The notes: generated from the sequence alone by a model not told the origin. Shown: positions 55,288 to 64,000, counted from the first letter of the stretch. The stretch is DNA of 64,000 bases from Parasalinivibrio latis (GCF_036825535.1 NZ_CP098812.1:124001-188000), one strand, 5' to 3'. Program-made: numbers and translations.

Positions 55288-55905
55288 TTAATTGGGGATG
55301 AAACGGTATGTGCAGCGGCGCTGCCCTTTAATAATGTGTTCATCCCGTTCTACCCGGCACTCGTTTCCCAGCAGGCGCTGGAAAAGCCGCAGTTCCGAGT
55401 GGCAAAGCGTTTCACAACGTTTTGCTGCATGGCAGATGGGGCAGTGGTTTTCCACCAATATATAATCAGTATTTTCCCGGTTCAGTTCTGCCATGTAACC
55501 TTCCTGCTCGCGCAGGGAGACCAGCCGGTTGAGCTTTTCTTCAAGGCTGGTGCAGTCGTGGAATTCTGACTGGTATAATTTCAGTGTAATCTCTTCCCGC
55601 CGACTCACGACTTTTTCTATGCCTTCCTGGCCGAAAAGTGCCTCAACAGATTCAATAAGTGTGACGCTGAGATCACCATGGCGGTCGGCAAAGCGATTGT
55701 GGCCCTCAGGTGTCAGGTTCCAGTGACGGGTCGGCCGACCGACTTTGACGCGAATATCGCTGAATTCAACCAACCCTGAATCTTCCAGACTCTGGAGGTG
55801 CTGGCGGATCCCCATGGTTGTCATACCCAGCTCATCAGCGAGCACTTTGGCAGTGACAGCACCGTCGCGTTTGATTCTTTGCAAAATGATATCGATGGTC
55901 TTCAT
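55288..55905 (-). CDS. SufR-like winged-helix regulator with Cys-rich cluster motif
   Basis: A 205-residue regulator. The N-terminal winged helix (KTIDIILQRIKRDGAVTAKV, DELGMTTMGIRQHLQSLEDS, GRPTRHWNLTPEG) is of the DeoR/ArsR-like SufR group. The C-terminal half has four cysteines in CPICHAAKRCETLC, a likely Fe-S or metal site. The ATG at 55905 has AGGTGA just upstream; a 20-codon in-frame extension lacks support. Its place before fpr suggests redox- or iron-dependent control of fpr; this is inference. Confidence 0.85.
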   Translation of the reverse strand: MKTIDIILQRIKRDGAVTAKVLADELGMTTMGIRQHLQSLEDSGLVEFSDIRVKVGRPTRHWNLTPEGHNRFADRHGDLSVTLIESVEALFGQEGIEKVVSRREEITLKLYQSEFHDCTSLEEKLNRLVSLREQEGYMAELNRENTDYILVENHCPICHAAKRCETLCHSELRLFQRLLGNECRVERDEHIIKGQRRCTYRFIPN

Positions 55906-56055
55906 GATCACCTGACGTCTGTCGATGTTGTAACCATTATGTCGTGAATGGAGTAAATAAAGCAACCGCTTTACTAAATGGTGAGGTACCTGGTAGTGCG
56001 GAAAAGCGTGGCAGGAGAGGGATGGCGGGCAGTTAACCCGCCGGGTGAGTTGGTC

Positions 56056-57234
56056 TTACAGGGAATCCCAGTTCAGTGTGACATATTGGCCATCCTGGAT
56101 TTGGGTTGGCCAAACCCTGTTACTGGCTTGGTGGCTGTCTGCTGTAATTTGTAGGGCGGTATCGATACCTAGGTCAAACACATTGAGACTGTGCAGGCCA
56201 TCCACAATTGTCTCAGAGGTTACTGAGTTGCCTGCTTTCTCAATTCCCATTACCAGTATTTTTGCTGCCAGGTACCCCTCAAGGGAAAGGAAGCTGGCCG
56301 GGGTACCCTTGCTGTATTTGGCAAATGCTTCACGGTATTCACGGACGCCCGGAAGGTCTGACTGGTAGTGCGGTACTACCTGGGTCACGATTACGCCTTC
56401 AGCGTTTTTACCCAATTCTTTCAGCAATGGGATGCTGCCAACGAACGATACGTTGAGGTACAGGGCATCAGGAAGCTTCTGTTTAGCCAGTTTTATGAAC
56501 TTTGCACATGGCTTGTAAGCGCCAACCATAATTATTGCTTTGGGTTTTACGTCGGCATTAAGGATGGTTGTCAGCCCTTTCTCTACCCTGGAGGTGTTAC
56601 GGAGATACCGGCCATGGGCCAGCGATGCAGTACGGTCAAAACCTTTTGCTTTCAGCGCCTTGACTGCACCGTCATAGCCTGCCTTGCCATAGCCGTCCTG
56701 TTGGGTGAAAAAAGCGATTTCTTCAGGTTTAATACCGCTTTTCAGTAAGCCTTCAATCATCGCCGCTGTTTCCTGGGCATAGCTGGCGCGGTAATTGATT
56801 ACGTAGCGGTCAGGCGGGGTGTTTCTTAACAGCCCTGCCCCTGTAATTGCCCCGACGAGCGGTGTTTTCAGCTGGTTAGCCAGAGGTACAGTCACTACGG
56901 CAGTCGGTGTCCCAACATTTCCGATAACGGCGGACACTTTTTCTTTTTCAATGAGCTTACGCATATTCCTGGCCGCCCGGTCGGGTTCATAGCCATCGTT
57001 CAGGGCAATCAGTTCGAGCGTATGGCCGTTTACGCCGCCTTGCTCATTGATCATCTTGAAGTAGCTTTCTACGCCGGCTTTGACGTTTTTACCCAAGCCC
57101 TTTGCCGGCCCTGCCAATGCTGTAGACATGCCTATTTTGATGGTTTCGGCCCTAAGGGTGGGGCTAAGGGATAAGCACAGTACCGCAAAGAAAGTCACGG
57201 CAAAGTGTAAAAAGTGTCGCTGACGGATTCCCAT
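56056..57234 (-). CDS. Orphan branched-chain amino acid-type ABC substrate-binding protein
   Basis: A 392-residue periplasmic protein with a signal peptide (FAVTFFAVLCLSLSPTLRA) and a type I solute-binding fold of the LivJ/Peripla_BP_6 group (IKIGMSTALAGPAKGLGKNV, YFKMINEQGGVNGHTLELIA quoted in part). No permease or ATPase gene is near. The ATG at 57234 has GAGG nine bases upstream; ATG 57249 and longer starts are less likely. The ligand cannot be told from the sequence. Confidence 0.85.
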   Translation of the reverse strand: MGIRQRHFLHFAVTFFAVLCLSLSPTLRAETIKIGMSTALAGPAKGLGKNVKAGVESYFKMINEQGGVNGHTLELIALNDGYEPDRAARNMRKLIEKEKVSAVIGNVGTPTAVVTVPLANQLKTPLVGAITGAGLLRNTPPDRYVINYRASYAQETAAMIEGLLKSGIKPEEIAFFTQQDGYGKAGYDGAVKALKAKGFDRTASLAHGRYLRNTSRVEKGLTTILNADVKPKAIIMVGAYKPCAKFIKLAKQKLPDALYLNVSFVGSIPLLKELGKNAEGVIVTQVVPHYQSDLPGVREYREAFAKYSKGTPASFLSLEGYLAAKILVMGIEKAGNSVTSETIVDGLHSLNVFDLGIDTALQITADSHQASNRVWPTQIQDGQYVTLNWDSL

Positions 57235-57403
57235 AGATATGCGCCTCATTAATTGTGCAGACGTATTAACTATAGGGCATATGTTGCATGTAAGAGGGAT
57301 AACTCGCTGAGAATCTACGCAGGGGAACAGCAGCCAGACAAAGCTGTGGTGGTGGAACGGAGGTGGGGAGAAAGCCGGCCAGGGGGATGACCGGCAGGGA
57401 AGC

Positions 57404-58411
57404 TTAAAGGATGTGGCCTTTGACGGCGTCGTCCTTGCGATCCAGGTAATGGGTGGAAGAAATGCGGCGGATGGTGCGGCATTTTCCACGGATCAGCAGG
57501 GTTTCCGTTGTCGCAATGTTGCCTTTGCGGCTGATGCCATTCAGCAGGTCACCCTTGGTGATGCCGGTTGCCGAGAAAATCACATTATCGCTGCGGGCCA
57601 TGTCTTCCATGCGCAGTTTCTTACCGGGTTCAATCCCCATCTCTGCACAGCGGCTGATTTCCATTTCACCGAAGCGGCGGTTTTCTTCAGTGTCCCCTTT
57701 TACTTCATGGCGGGGCAGCAATCGACCGTTCATGTCGCCTCCCAGGGCTCGTATCACGGCCGCAGAAACCACCCCTTCAGGTGCGCCGCCGATACCGTAC
57801 ATTACGTCCACTTCACTGTCCGGCATGCAAGTGAGGATGGAGGCTGCAACGTCGCCGTCAGGAATGGCAAATACTTTTACACCCATTTCCTGCATTTCAC
57901 GAATGGTGTTGTCGTGGCGAGGTTTGGCAAGGGTGGTTACTACCAGTTGGTCGAGGGGTTTACCCAGTGCCTTTGCGATAGCGGCAAGGTTCTCGCGAAG
58001 TGGTTTGTCGATATCGATAACGCCTTTGGCTTCCTGGCCGACAACCAGTTTCTCCATGTACATATCTGGAGCTTTGAGGAAACTGCCTTTCTCACCGGCT
58101 GCCAGCACAGACAGGGCATTGGACTGGCCCATGGCGGTCATGCGGGTGCCTTCGATAGGGTCAACGGCAATATCTACGGCATCGCCGCCCATGCCCACTT
58201 CCTCACCGATAAACAGCATAGGGGCATCATCAATTTCACCTTCACCGATAACGATTTCACCGGCAATTTCTGTCTGATTCAGCAGGGCACGCATGACTTC
58301 AACTGCAGCACCGTCTGCTGCGTTTTTGTCACCACGGCCAAGCCACTTGTGGCCAGCCAGCGCTGCACCTTCCGTGACGCGGGAAAATGCCATAGCCAGG
58401 TCGCGTTTCAT
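57404..58411 (-). CDS. glpX: Fructose-1,6-bisphosphatase class II GlpX
   Basis: A 335-residue GlpX with metal and substrate motifs GEGEIDDAPMLFIGE, AVDPIEGTRM, and GIGGAPEGV. It hydrolyses fructose 1,6-bisphosphate in gluconeogenesis, as needed during growth on glycerol. It follows glpK on the same strand, but a terminator-like hairpin and 178 bases lie between, so it may also have its own promoter. Confidence 0.96.
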   Translation of the reverse strand: MKRDLAMAFSRVTEGAALAGHKWLGRGDKNAADGAAVEVMRALLNQTEIAGEIVIGEGEIDDAPMLFIGEEVGMGGDAVDIAVDPIEGTRMTAMGQSNALSVLAAGEKGSFLKAPDMYMEKLVVGQEAKGVIDIDKPLRENLAAIAKALGKPLDQLVVTTLAKPRHDNTIREMQEMGVKVFAIPDGDVAASILTCMPDSEVDVMYGIGGAPEGVVSAAVIRALGGDMNGRLLPRHEVKGDTEENRRFGEMEISRCAEMGIEPGKKLRMEDMARSDNVIFSATGITKGDLLNGISRKGNIATTETLLIRGKCRTIRRISSTHYLDRKDDAVKGHIL

Positions 58412-58545
58412 CCGAACTCCAAGTCAAAATTTTGAGTAAACTGATAGTTTTTGAGTAAAGCGGTAATCGGCGCGGATTCTACCACAGGGTAAAAGGAAAC
58501 GTTTGCGTTTTTGAAAGTTTCGCTCGTTAGGCACCTGTTTGGCCG

Positions 58546-58572
58546 AAAAAAAGGCCTGCCGGGGCAGACCTT
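58546..58572 (-). terminator. Terminator-like hairpin after glpK
   Basis: Stem AAGG-C-CTGCC/GGCAG-A-CCTT with one mismatch; on the minus strand it is followed by seven T (complement of the A-run at 58546-58552). It may reduce read-through from glpFK into glpX. Confidence 0.65.
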
Positions 58573-58589
58573 CTCCTGTACTAAGTTTT

Positions 58590-60095
58590 TTATACTTCTT
58601 CCCAGCCTTTTGCCCGGCCAACGGCGCGTTTCCAACCGTTGTGGCGGCGCTCGCGTTTGCCATCATCCGGGCATGGGACAAAGCTGCGATCAAGCTTGGC
58701 TTTGTCTTTCAACTCGTCAATGCTGTCCCAGTATCCCACAGCCAGGCCGGCCAGGTAAGCCGAGCCGAGAGCGGTAACCTCAGTGACAACCGGGCGGTGT
58801 ACCTCAGTGTTGAGCACGTCTGCCTGGAACTGCATCAGGAAGTTGTTGGCTACCGCACCGCCATCAACCTTGAGGAAGTCGAGCTTGATGCCGGAGTCTG
58901 CTTCCATCGCTGTCAGTACATCAAGTGACTGGTAAGCGATACTCTCCAGGGTGGCGCGGATAATGTGATTGGAGTTTGCACCCCTGGTCAGTCCAACAAT
59001 CGCGCCACGTGCATACGGGTCCCAGTGCGGGGCACCCAGACCGGTGAAGGCCGGTACCACATAGACACCGTTGGACGTGTCGACTTTGGTGGCAAAGTAT
59101 TCAGAGTCACGAGCATCGTTTATAAGCTTCATCTCATCGCGCAGCCACTGGATGGATGCGCCGCCCATAAACACCGCACCTTCCAGCGCGTAGGCGACCT
59201 CGCCTTTCGGGCCACAACCCAGGGTGGTCAGCAGGCCGTTTTTCGAGGTGACTTTTTCCTTGCCGGTGTTCATCAGCAGGAAGCAGCCGGTACCGTAGGT
59301 ATTCTTTGCCTGGCCTGCTTCGACACACATTTGTCCGAACAGTGCTGCCTGCTGGTCGCCGGCAATGCCCGCAATAGGGATACGGGTACCGCCTTTGCCG
59401 CCGATGTTAGTTTGGCCGTACACCTCAGAGGACGATTTTACTTCCGGCATCATTGAGGCCGGGATACCCAGTTCATCAAGCAGCTTTTTGTCCCATTCCA
59501 TGGTGTTGATGTTAAACACCATGGTACGGCTGGCGTTGGTGTAGTCGGTCACGTGGACACGTCCCTGAGTCATCTTCCAGATAAGCCAGGTATCAATGGT
59601 ACCGAACAGCAGTTCACCGGCTTCCGCCTGCTCGCGGGCACCTTCTGCATTGTCGAGAATCCACTTAATCTTGGTGCCGGAAAAATACGGGTCGACTACC
59701 AGGCCGGTGTTTTCACGAATGTACTCCTCCAGTCCACGTGATTTCAGGTCTTCGCAGATAGGGGCCGTGCGTCGGCATTGCCAGACAATGGCGTTATATA
59801 CCGGCTTACCGGTGTTTTTGTTCCATACCACCGTTGTTTCACGCTGGTTGGTAATGCCGATAGCGGCAACCTGGTCTGAGCGGATGCCTGCTTTACCCAG
59901 AGCTTCAACCAAGGTGGCACTCTGGGTGGCATAAATTTCCAGTGGATCATGCTCGACCCAGCCGGCTTCCGGATAAATCTGAGTGAACTCTCGTTGTGCG
60001 ACACTGACAATATTGGCGTCATGATCAAGGACAACTGCCCGAGAGCTGGTGGTTCCCTGATCTAGCGCTACGATATATTTCTGTTCAGTTGGCAT
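58590..60095 (-). CDS. glpK: Glycerol kinase
   Basis: A 501-residue FGGY-family kinase. It has the phosphate-binding start YIVALDQGTTSSRAVVLDH, the motif GITNQRETTVVWNK, and the sugar kinase signature in GGAVANNFLMQFQAD. It makes glycerol 3-phosphate. It follows glpF by 51 bases as one glpFK operon. Confidence 0.97.
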   Translation of the reverse strand: MPTEQKYIVALDQGTTSSRAVVLDHDANIVSVAQREFTQIYPEAGWVEHDPLEIYATQSATLVEALGKAGIRSDQVAAIGITNQRETTVVWNKNTGKPVYNAIVWQCRRTAPICEDLKSRGLEEYIRENTGLVVDPYFSGTKIKWILDNAEGAREQAEAGELLFGTIDTWLIWKMTQGRVHVTDYTNASRTMVFNINTMEWDKKLLDELGIPASMMPEVKSSSEVYGQTNIGGKGGTRIPIAGIAGDQQAALFGQMCVEAGQAKNTYGTGCFLLMNTGKEKVTSKNGLLTTLGCGPKGEVAYALEGAVFMGGASIQWLRDEMKLINDARDSEYFATKVDTSNGVYVVPAFTGLGAPHWDPYARGAIVGLTRGANSNHIIRATLESIAYQSLDVLTAMEADSGIKLDFLKVDGGAVANNFLMQFQADVLNTEVHRPVVTEVTALGSAYLAGLAVGYWDSIDELKDKAKLDRSFVPCPDDGKRERRHNGWKRAVGRAKGWEEV

Positions 60096-60146
60096 AAAAC
60101 GTTCCTCGTCAAACTCTTGTAGGATCCAGACTTAATCTAATTATCA

Positions 60147-60995
60147 TCAAGCTTCAGCAGTTTCGCTTACCGCTTTTTCATCGCACTGGTTTGGAATGGT
60201 GCATCCGCTGCCAGGCAGATAAGCTGCAATGGCTTTTGGATACAGCCAGGCACCGAAACAGGCACCGGCAATTGGTGCAAGCATAGGTACCAGGAAATAA
60301 GGGATATCCCGTCCGCCTGTCAGTGCCATCTCACCCCAGCCGGAGAAGAAAGCAAACAGTTTTGGTCCAAAATCGCGTGCCGGGTTCATGGCAAAACCAG
60401 TCAGAGGACCCAGTGAACCGCCGATCACAGCAATCAAAAGGCCGATCAGCAGTGGGTTCATGGCACCACGCTTGGCACCGTTTTTCTCATCACCGAATGC
60501 CAGGATGCCAAACATCAATACAGCGGTAATGGCAAACTCAACCGCAAATGCACTGCCAAAACTCAGCAGCGGATGGGCGTACGTTGAGAAAATTCCCGCA
60601 GTTGCCAGGCTTGCTTCGCTGCCGCGGGCAATTTGGTTTGCAGCTTCAAAGTCAGCAAAAAGGTTGGCATACAGGCTGTAAACCAGTGCCGCAGAGCAGA
60701 ATGCGCCAAGCATTTGAGCTGCAATAAAAGGCAACACCTTGCGGCGGTCAAAACCGGCAAACAGGGTGAGTGCAATGGTAACTGCTGGGTTCAGGTGTGC
60801 CCCGGATACACCGGCAGTACAGTAGATAGCAATGGCAACACCGATCCCCCAGATTATACTAACCTCCCATTGGCCGAAGTCCGCGCCGGTTAACACCAGC
60901 GCAGCGACGCAGCCAACACCGAAGAATATGAGCAAGCCGGTGCCGATAAACTCAGCAAGGCACTCACCCATCAGGGCTTTATTTGAGACGTTCAT
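60147..60995 (-). CDS. glpF: Glycerol uptake facilitator GlpF
   Basis: A 282-residue aquaglyceroporin with six membrane segments and the two NPA loops (SGAHLNPAVTIAL and GFAMNPARDFGPK; the Asp after the second NPAR is typical of glycerol channels). It lets glycerol diffuse in, to be trapped by GlpK. First gene of the leftward glpFK unit. Confidence 0.96.
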   Translation of the reverse strand: MNVSNKALMGECLAEFIGTGLLIFFGVGCVAALVLTGADFGQWEVSIIWGIGVAIAIYCTAGVSGAHLNPAVTIALTLFAGFDRRKVLPFIAAQMLGAFCSAALVYSLYANLFADFEAANQIARGSEASLATAGIFSTYAHPLLSFGSAFAVEFAITAVLMFGILAFGDEKNGAKRGAMNPLLIGLLIAVIGGSLGPLTGFAMNPARDFGPKLFAFFSGWGEMALTGGRDIPYFLVPMLAPIAGACFGAWLYPKAIAAYLPGSGCTIPNQCDEKAVSETAEA

Positions 60996-61500
60996 GGATT
61001 CAGACCTTTTATTGTTATGGTTCAGCGCCCAATGTACGCCTCTGTTACGCCATGTGAATGCAGTGTCACTGAAATTGTGCGTTCGAGCATAAAGGATATT
61101 TCGAAAATCATTCTTCGCTCACAATAAGCATCATAATAACCAAAACTGTTCGTTTATTGTTAATAAAATGTTCGTTTATTTTCGTTTGGTTTGGGGGTTT
61201 GCTTGAGGTGTATGAATATTCGCCCGGCTTTGCTGCTCCGTTTTGCAATTGACCGGAATATGACAATTCTTTAGGCAATCGGTACTATGTTGCCTGCCAG
61301 CATGACATGGGATTTGGCACTATGATCCCCCTGTCTGGCGCAGATGCCGCATTGGTTCGGGAAATTGCGCTGTATTTTTGACCAGTTGATGCCCATCACG
61401 GGAATTGATACGTGTCAGCCGGGAAATGCGTGAGTAGAATAGGCGTATGCACACAGCCTGATGCTGTGGAACGACAAGCTAATAGGAATAGGTGGCCCTG
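60996..61500. promoter_or_regulatory. Divergent regulatory region glpF / zapB
   Basis: This 505-base gap has no gene I can support. It holds the glpF promoter on the minus strand, with GlpR-like half-sites near 61147-61180, and the zapB promoter on the plus strand nearer 61400-61490. No clear -35/-10 pair stands out for either. Confidence 0.5.
61147..61180. promoter_or_regulatory. Paired GlpR-like half-sites upstream of glpF
   Basis: TGTTCGTTTATT occurs twice, at 61147-61158 and 61169-61180, starting 22 bases apart (about two helix turns), and a third TTCGTTT lies at 61181-61187. TGTTCG is the core half-site of the E. coli GlpR operator. They lie about 150-190 bases upstream of glpF and probably repress it without glycerol 3-phosphate. 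Confidence 0.6.
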
Positions 61501-61743
61501 ATGTCATTTGAGATTCTTGAAAAACTGGAAGCCAAAGTGCAGATGGCTGTGGATACCATCTCTCTGCTTCAAATGGAAATCGAAGAGCTGAAAGAACGTA
61601 ACAGCTCTCTGGAAAATGAATCAAACGGCCTGCGCCAGCAACAAGAAGAGCTGACTCAGGAAAATGCCCGTCTGATTGCTGATCACCAAGCTTGGCAAGA
61701 ACGCATCCGCAGCCTGCTGGGCAAGATGGACGAAGTGGAATAA
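61501..61743 (+). CDS. zapB: Cell division protein ZapB
   Basis: An 80-residue coiled-coil protein starting MSFEILEKLEAKVQMAVDTI and rich in Leu/Glu heptads, the same as ZapB in size and sequence. It supports Z-ring assembly through ZapA and MatP. AGGTGG lies five bases before the ATG; an ATG-less extension three codons upstream (61492) is not needed. It is convergent with rraA. Confidence 0.94.
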   Translation: MSFEILEKLEAKVQMAVDTISLLQMEIEELKERNSSLENESNGLRQQQEELTQENARLIADHQAWQERIRSLLGKMDEVE

Positions 61744-61760
61744 GTTTCCCTCTTCGCATA

Positions 61761-61792
61761 AAAAAACAGAGCCGTCCGGCTCTGTTTTTTTA
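61761..61792. terminator. Bidirectional terminator between zapB and rraA
   Basis: Long stem AAAAACAGAGCCG/CGGCTCTGTTTTT with a two-base loop core, flanked by A on one side and T on the other, suited to termination of both convergent genes. Confidence 0.9.
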
Positions 61793-61798
61793 TATCTG

Positions 61799-62284
61799 CT
61801 ATTCGATGTCCAGCGGCTCTGGTGAGAGGATCACTCCGGTGGAGTCAGCGTAGATATGGTCTTCCGGCAGGAAGGTTACTCCGCCAAAATTAACCGGGAC
61901 ATCGGATTCGCCGATTCCCTGGCTGTCTGCACCAACAGGGATGGAGGCAAGGGCCTTGATGCCGATATCAATTTCGTCCAGGGCATCTACATCACGTACG
62001 CAGCCATAAACCACAATGCCTTCCCATTTGTTCTCAGCGGCCAGTGCGGCAACATCAGCATCAACCAATGCGCGACGCAGGGAGCCACCACCGTCAATCA
62101 GCATTACCCGTCCTTCACCGCCGAGTTCTGCGACGCTGCGGATAATCCCGGAATCTTCGAAACACTTGATGGTCGTTACCTGGCCCCCAAAGGAGCTGCG
62201 GCCACCGTAAGAGTTAAACATTGGTTCAACGACATCGACCTGATCAAGATAAACGTCGCAAAGCTCTGAGGTATTGTATTCCAT
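61799..62284 (-). CDS. rraA: Ribonuclease E inhibitor RraA
   Basis: A 161-residue RraA with the family core FSNYGGR-like segment (MFNSYGGRSSFGGQVTTIKC), GEGRVMLIDGGGSLRRALV and GIVVYGCVRDVDAL. It binds RNase E and lowers mRNA decay. The gene lies between zapB and menA, as in E. coli and Vibrio. Confidence 0.96.
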   Translation of the reverse strand: MEYNTSELCDVYLDQVDVVEPMFNSYGGRSSFGGQVTTIKCFEDSGIIRSVAELGGEGRVMLIDGGGSLRRALVDADVAALAAENKWEGIVVYGCVRDVDALDEIDIGIKALASIPVGADSQGIGESDVPVNFGGVTFLPEDHIYADSTGVILSPEPLDIE

Positions 62285-62425
62285 AGTCTAACTTCTTGCC
62301 TTGGCTGGGAAAGGAAGTTGCAAAGTGCTTCTGCAACACCGAAAAAGTATAACGGGCTGCCCGTGCTTTGCAATGACAAGTCCCGCAAAACGGGGCGTGA
62401 AGCCGTACAGGGTCTGCAACACCAC

Positions 62426-63328
62426 TCAGTGTATGATCATTCCCGCGGCAAACAGCACATTGGTCAGCAGGGCACATTTAACCATCGTCCCCATCATAGG
62501 GCGCAGGGCTGCACCATTTGGCGATGCCAGCACTTGTCGTCCATGATGGAACAGCATGGGTACAGCCAACAGGAACAGCCAGCCAAACCAGGGTGGTTGA
62601 ACTGCCAGGTTGAAGACGGTCAGGCACAGGGTGGCTCCAGCCAGTAACACAATGTGGTATTTGCGACCCCATTGCGGCCCCATGCGGACGGCCAGGGTAT
62701 TCTTGCCACAGGCGCGGTCATTGTCGATATCACGAAGGTTATTGATGTTGAGTACGCCAACCGCCAACAAACCACAGGCTGTAGCAGGAAGCATAATCAC
62801 CGAGCTGATTTCGCCTGCCTGCAGATAAAACGTACCGGCGACACCCAGCCAGCCAAAGAAAATCAGCACGGAGAGGTCACCAAGGCCGCGGTAGCCGTAA
62901 GGCTTGTTGCCGACGGTATAGGTGATGGAGGCGGCTATCGCAAGGATGCCGAGAACCACAAAGCCCATCATGTCCGAAAGATTGTCGCAGGCGAGCAGAA
63001 TGAGGCTGGCACCACTGGCAAGGGTCAGGACAATATTGAACATCATCGCGGTGCGCATGGTCGCCGGAGTGACCAAACCGGATTGGATGGCGCGCTGCGG
63101 ACCAAGGCGGTTTTCGTTGTCGGTGCCTTTAACCGCATCGCCATAGTCATTGGCAAGGTTGGAGAGAATTTGTAAAAGCAAGGCAGTCAACAGGGCCAAA
63201 ACCGTAATAGCCAGTGAAAAACGTCCCTGTGATCCCGCGACGGCGCTGCCGGTTAAAATCGACGCAACCGCCAGTGGCAAGGTTTTGGGCCGGGCTGCAT
63301 CGAGCCAGATTGCAAGTGAAGAGTTCAT
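62426..63328 (-). CDS. menA: 1,4-dihydroxy-2-naphthoate polyprenyltransferase
   Basis: A 300-residue UbiA-family membrane enzyme. It starts with WLDAARPKTLPLAVASIL and has the first Asp-rich motif NLANDYGDAVKGTDNENR, with a second at NINNLRDIDNDRACGKNT. It attaches the prenyl tail in menaquinone synthesis. It is 141 bases upstream of rraA and downstream of hslU. Confidence 0.96.
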   Translation of the reverse strand: MNSSLAIWLDAARPKTLPLAVASILTGSAVAGSQGRFSLAITVLALLTALLLQILSNLANDYGDAVKGTDNENRLGPQRAIQSGLVTPATMRTAMMFNIVLTLASGASLILLACDNLSDMMGFVVLGILAIAASITYTVGNKPYGYRGLGDLSVLIFFGWLGVAGTFYLQAGEISSVIMLPATACGLLAVGVLNINNLRDIDNDRACGKNTLAVRMGPQWGRKYHIVLLAGATLCLTVFNLAVQPPWFGWLFLLAVPMLFHHGRQVLASPNGAALRPMMGTMVKCALLTNVLFAAGMIIH

Positions 63329-63477
63329 AGCAAGTACTGCGGATCACAAACTGAAAACCTGTATTATTCGCGCAAAACATCACCACCGCAATGACTGGCA
63401 CATATTATCTGTCGCTAGATTGCGTCAGCGCAATTTTCAGTCAGTGTCACAACTTATTGAAGTAAATGGGAACGAAT

Positions 63478-63508
63478 ACAAAAAAGGTGACCGCTGTGGT
63501 CACCTTTT
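63478..63508 (-). terminator. Terminator of hslU
   Basis: Stem AAAAGGTGACC/GGTCACCTTTT with a five-base loop; on the minus strand a run of eight T follows. It lies about 25 bases after the hslU stop. Confidence 0.85.
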
Positions 63509-63532
63509 GTATCGAACTTCGCATTGGCGCTG

Positions 63533-64000
63533 TTACAGGATAAAGCGGCTCAGATCTTCATCTTCTACCAGCATGTCGAGGTTTGACTTCACGTAGGCAG
63601 AATCGATTTCAAATGTGCTGCCCGCTTTTTCTGAGGCGTCAAAAGAGATGCCATCCATCAGGCGTTCCATCACGGTGTGAAGGCGACGGGCACCGATATT
63701 CTCGGTCTTCTCGTTCACTTTCCATGCACAGTTGGCAATTTCTTCAATACCGTCCTCAGTGAAGCTGATTTCCACTTCTTCGGTCGCCATCAGGGCACGG
63801 TACTGCTCAGTCAGGGACGCATTAGGTTCAGTCAGGATGCGTTTGAAATCACCTGCCGACAAAGCCTCAAGCTCGACGCGGATTGGCAGACGGCCCTGAA
63901 GTTCAGGGATAAGGTCTGAAGGACGCGCTACCTGGAATGCTCCGGATGCAATGAACAGGATATGGTCGGTACGCACCATGCCGTGCTTGGTAGAAACGGT
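63533..64000 (-). CDS. hslU: HslUV protease ATPase subunit HslU (partial, N-terminal part outside window)
   Basis: The last 156 codons of hslU, open to the window edge. They show the sensor/arginine region (TDHILFIASGAFQVARPSDL, PELQGRLPIRVEL) and the AAA+ C-terminal domain with GARRLHTVMERLMD, ending in DLSRFIL, whose C-terminal residues insert into HslV. It unfolds substrates for the HslV peptidase; hslV should lie beyond the window. Confidence 0.96.
   Translation of the reverse strand, partial: TVSTKHGMVRTDHILFIASGAFQVARPSDLIPELQGRLPIRVELEALSAGDFKRILTEPNASLTEQYRALMATEEVEISFTEDGIEEIANCAWKVNEKTENIGARRLHTVMERLMDGISFDASEKAGSTFEIDSAYVKSNLDMLVEDEDLSRFIL

Noticed and set aside
57413..58435. Two long plus-strand frames opposite glpX
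   Set aside because: glpX is clear on the minus strand; the opposite translations have no recognisable domain.
61053..61074. CRP site near glpF (TGTGA followed by TCACT)
   Set aside because: The half-sites are eight bases apart where CRP needs six.

Overview
The window is chromosomal DNA of a gammaproteobacterium, most probably a Vibrionaceae of the Photobacterium type. The evidence is a Vibrio/Photobacterium-like 16S rRNA gene, a lateral-type (Laf) flagellar gene set driven by a LafK-like sigma-54 activator, and the gene neighbourhoods yicC/rph-pyrE, cpxP-fieF-pfkA opposite cpxRA, glpFK-glpX, zapB and rraA-menA-hslU. Genus-level assignment is inference.

Region 1 (1-30337) is an almost complete lateral flagellar system. 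On the left, fliM and fliN run leftward out of the window; fliPQR and flhBA would be expected beyond the edge but are not seen. Rightward units follow: motY-lafK-fliEFGHIJ; flgBCDEFGHIJKL plus a flagellin-like, LafW-like gene; the flagellin lafA; and fliDSTKLA-motAB. A leftward unit, flgA-flgM-flgN plus a small secreted protein of unknown function, lies between fliJ and flgB. Good sigma-54 promoter sequences precede flgB and fliD, and a sigma-28-like promoter precedes lafA. This fits a cascade LafK/sigma-54, then FliA(LafS)/sigma-28, then filament, with FlgM as anti-sigma factor. FliM lacks the usual N-terminal CheY-binding motif, and FlgJ lacks the muramidase domain.

Region 2 (30338-32441) is a two-gene operon encoding a plasmid R1-type ParM actin-like protein and a ParR-like protein with a long C-terminal extension, lying on what looks like a chromosome. 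This is the most unusual item in the window.

Region 3 (32442-38052) is an rRNA operon (promoter, boxA, 16S, tRNA-less spacer with a second boxA, 23S, 5S, terminator).

Region 4 (38170-45950) holds yicC, rph-pyrE with an attenuator between them, ptsG on the opposite strand, and a three-gene operon of response regulator, histidine kinase and an orphan sugar-type binding protein; it may be a sugar sensor working on ptsG.

Region 5 (45951-54530) holds slmA, pfkA, fieF, cpxP, cpxRA with a triple phased CpxR box, trmL, tpiA, a tautomerase-family protein and a DUF3135 protein. The gap 54246-54529 contains three perfect hairpins ending in a terminator and is a candidate small RNA gene.

Region 6 (54530-64000) holds ferredoxin reductase (fpr) in an operon with a cysteine-rich, SufR-like regulator, an orphan amino-acid-type binding protein, glpX, glpK, glpF with GlpR-like repeats upstream, zapB, rraA, menA and the 3' part of hslU.
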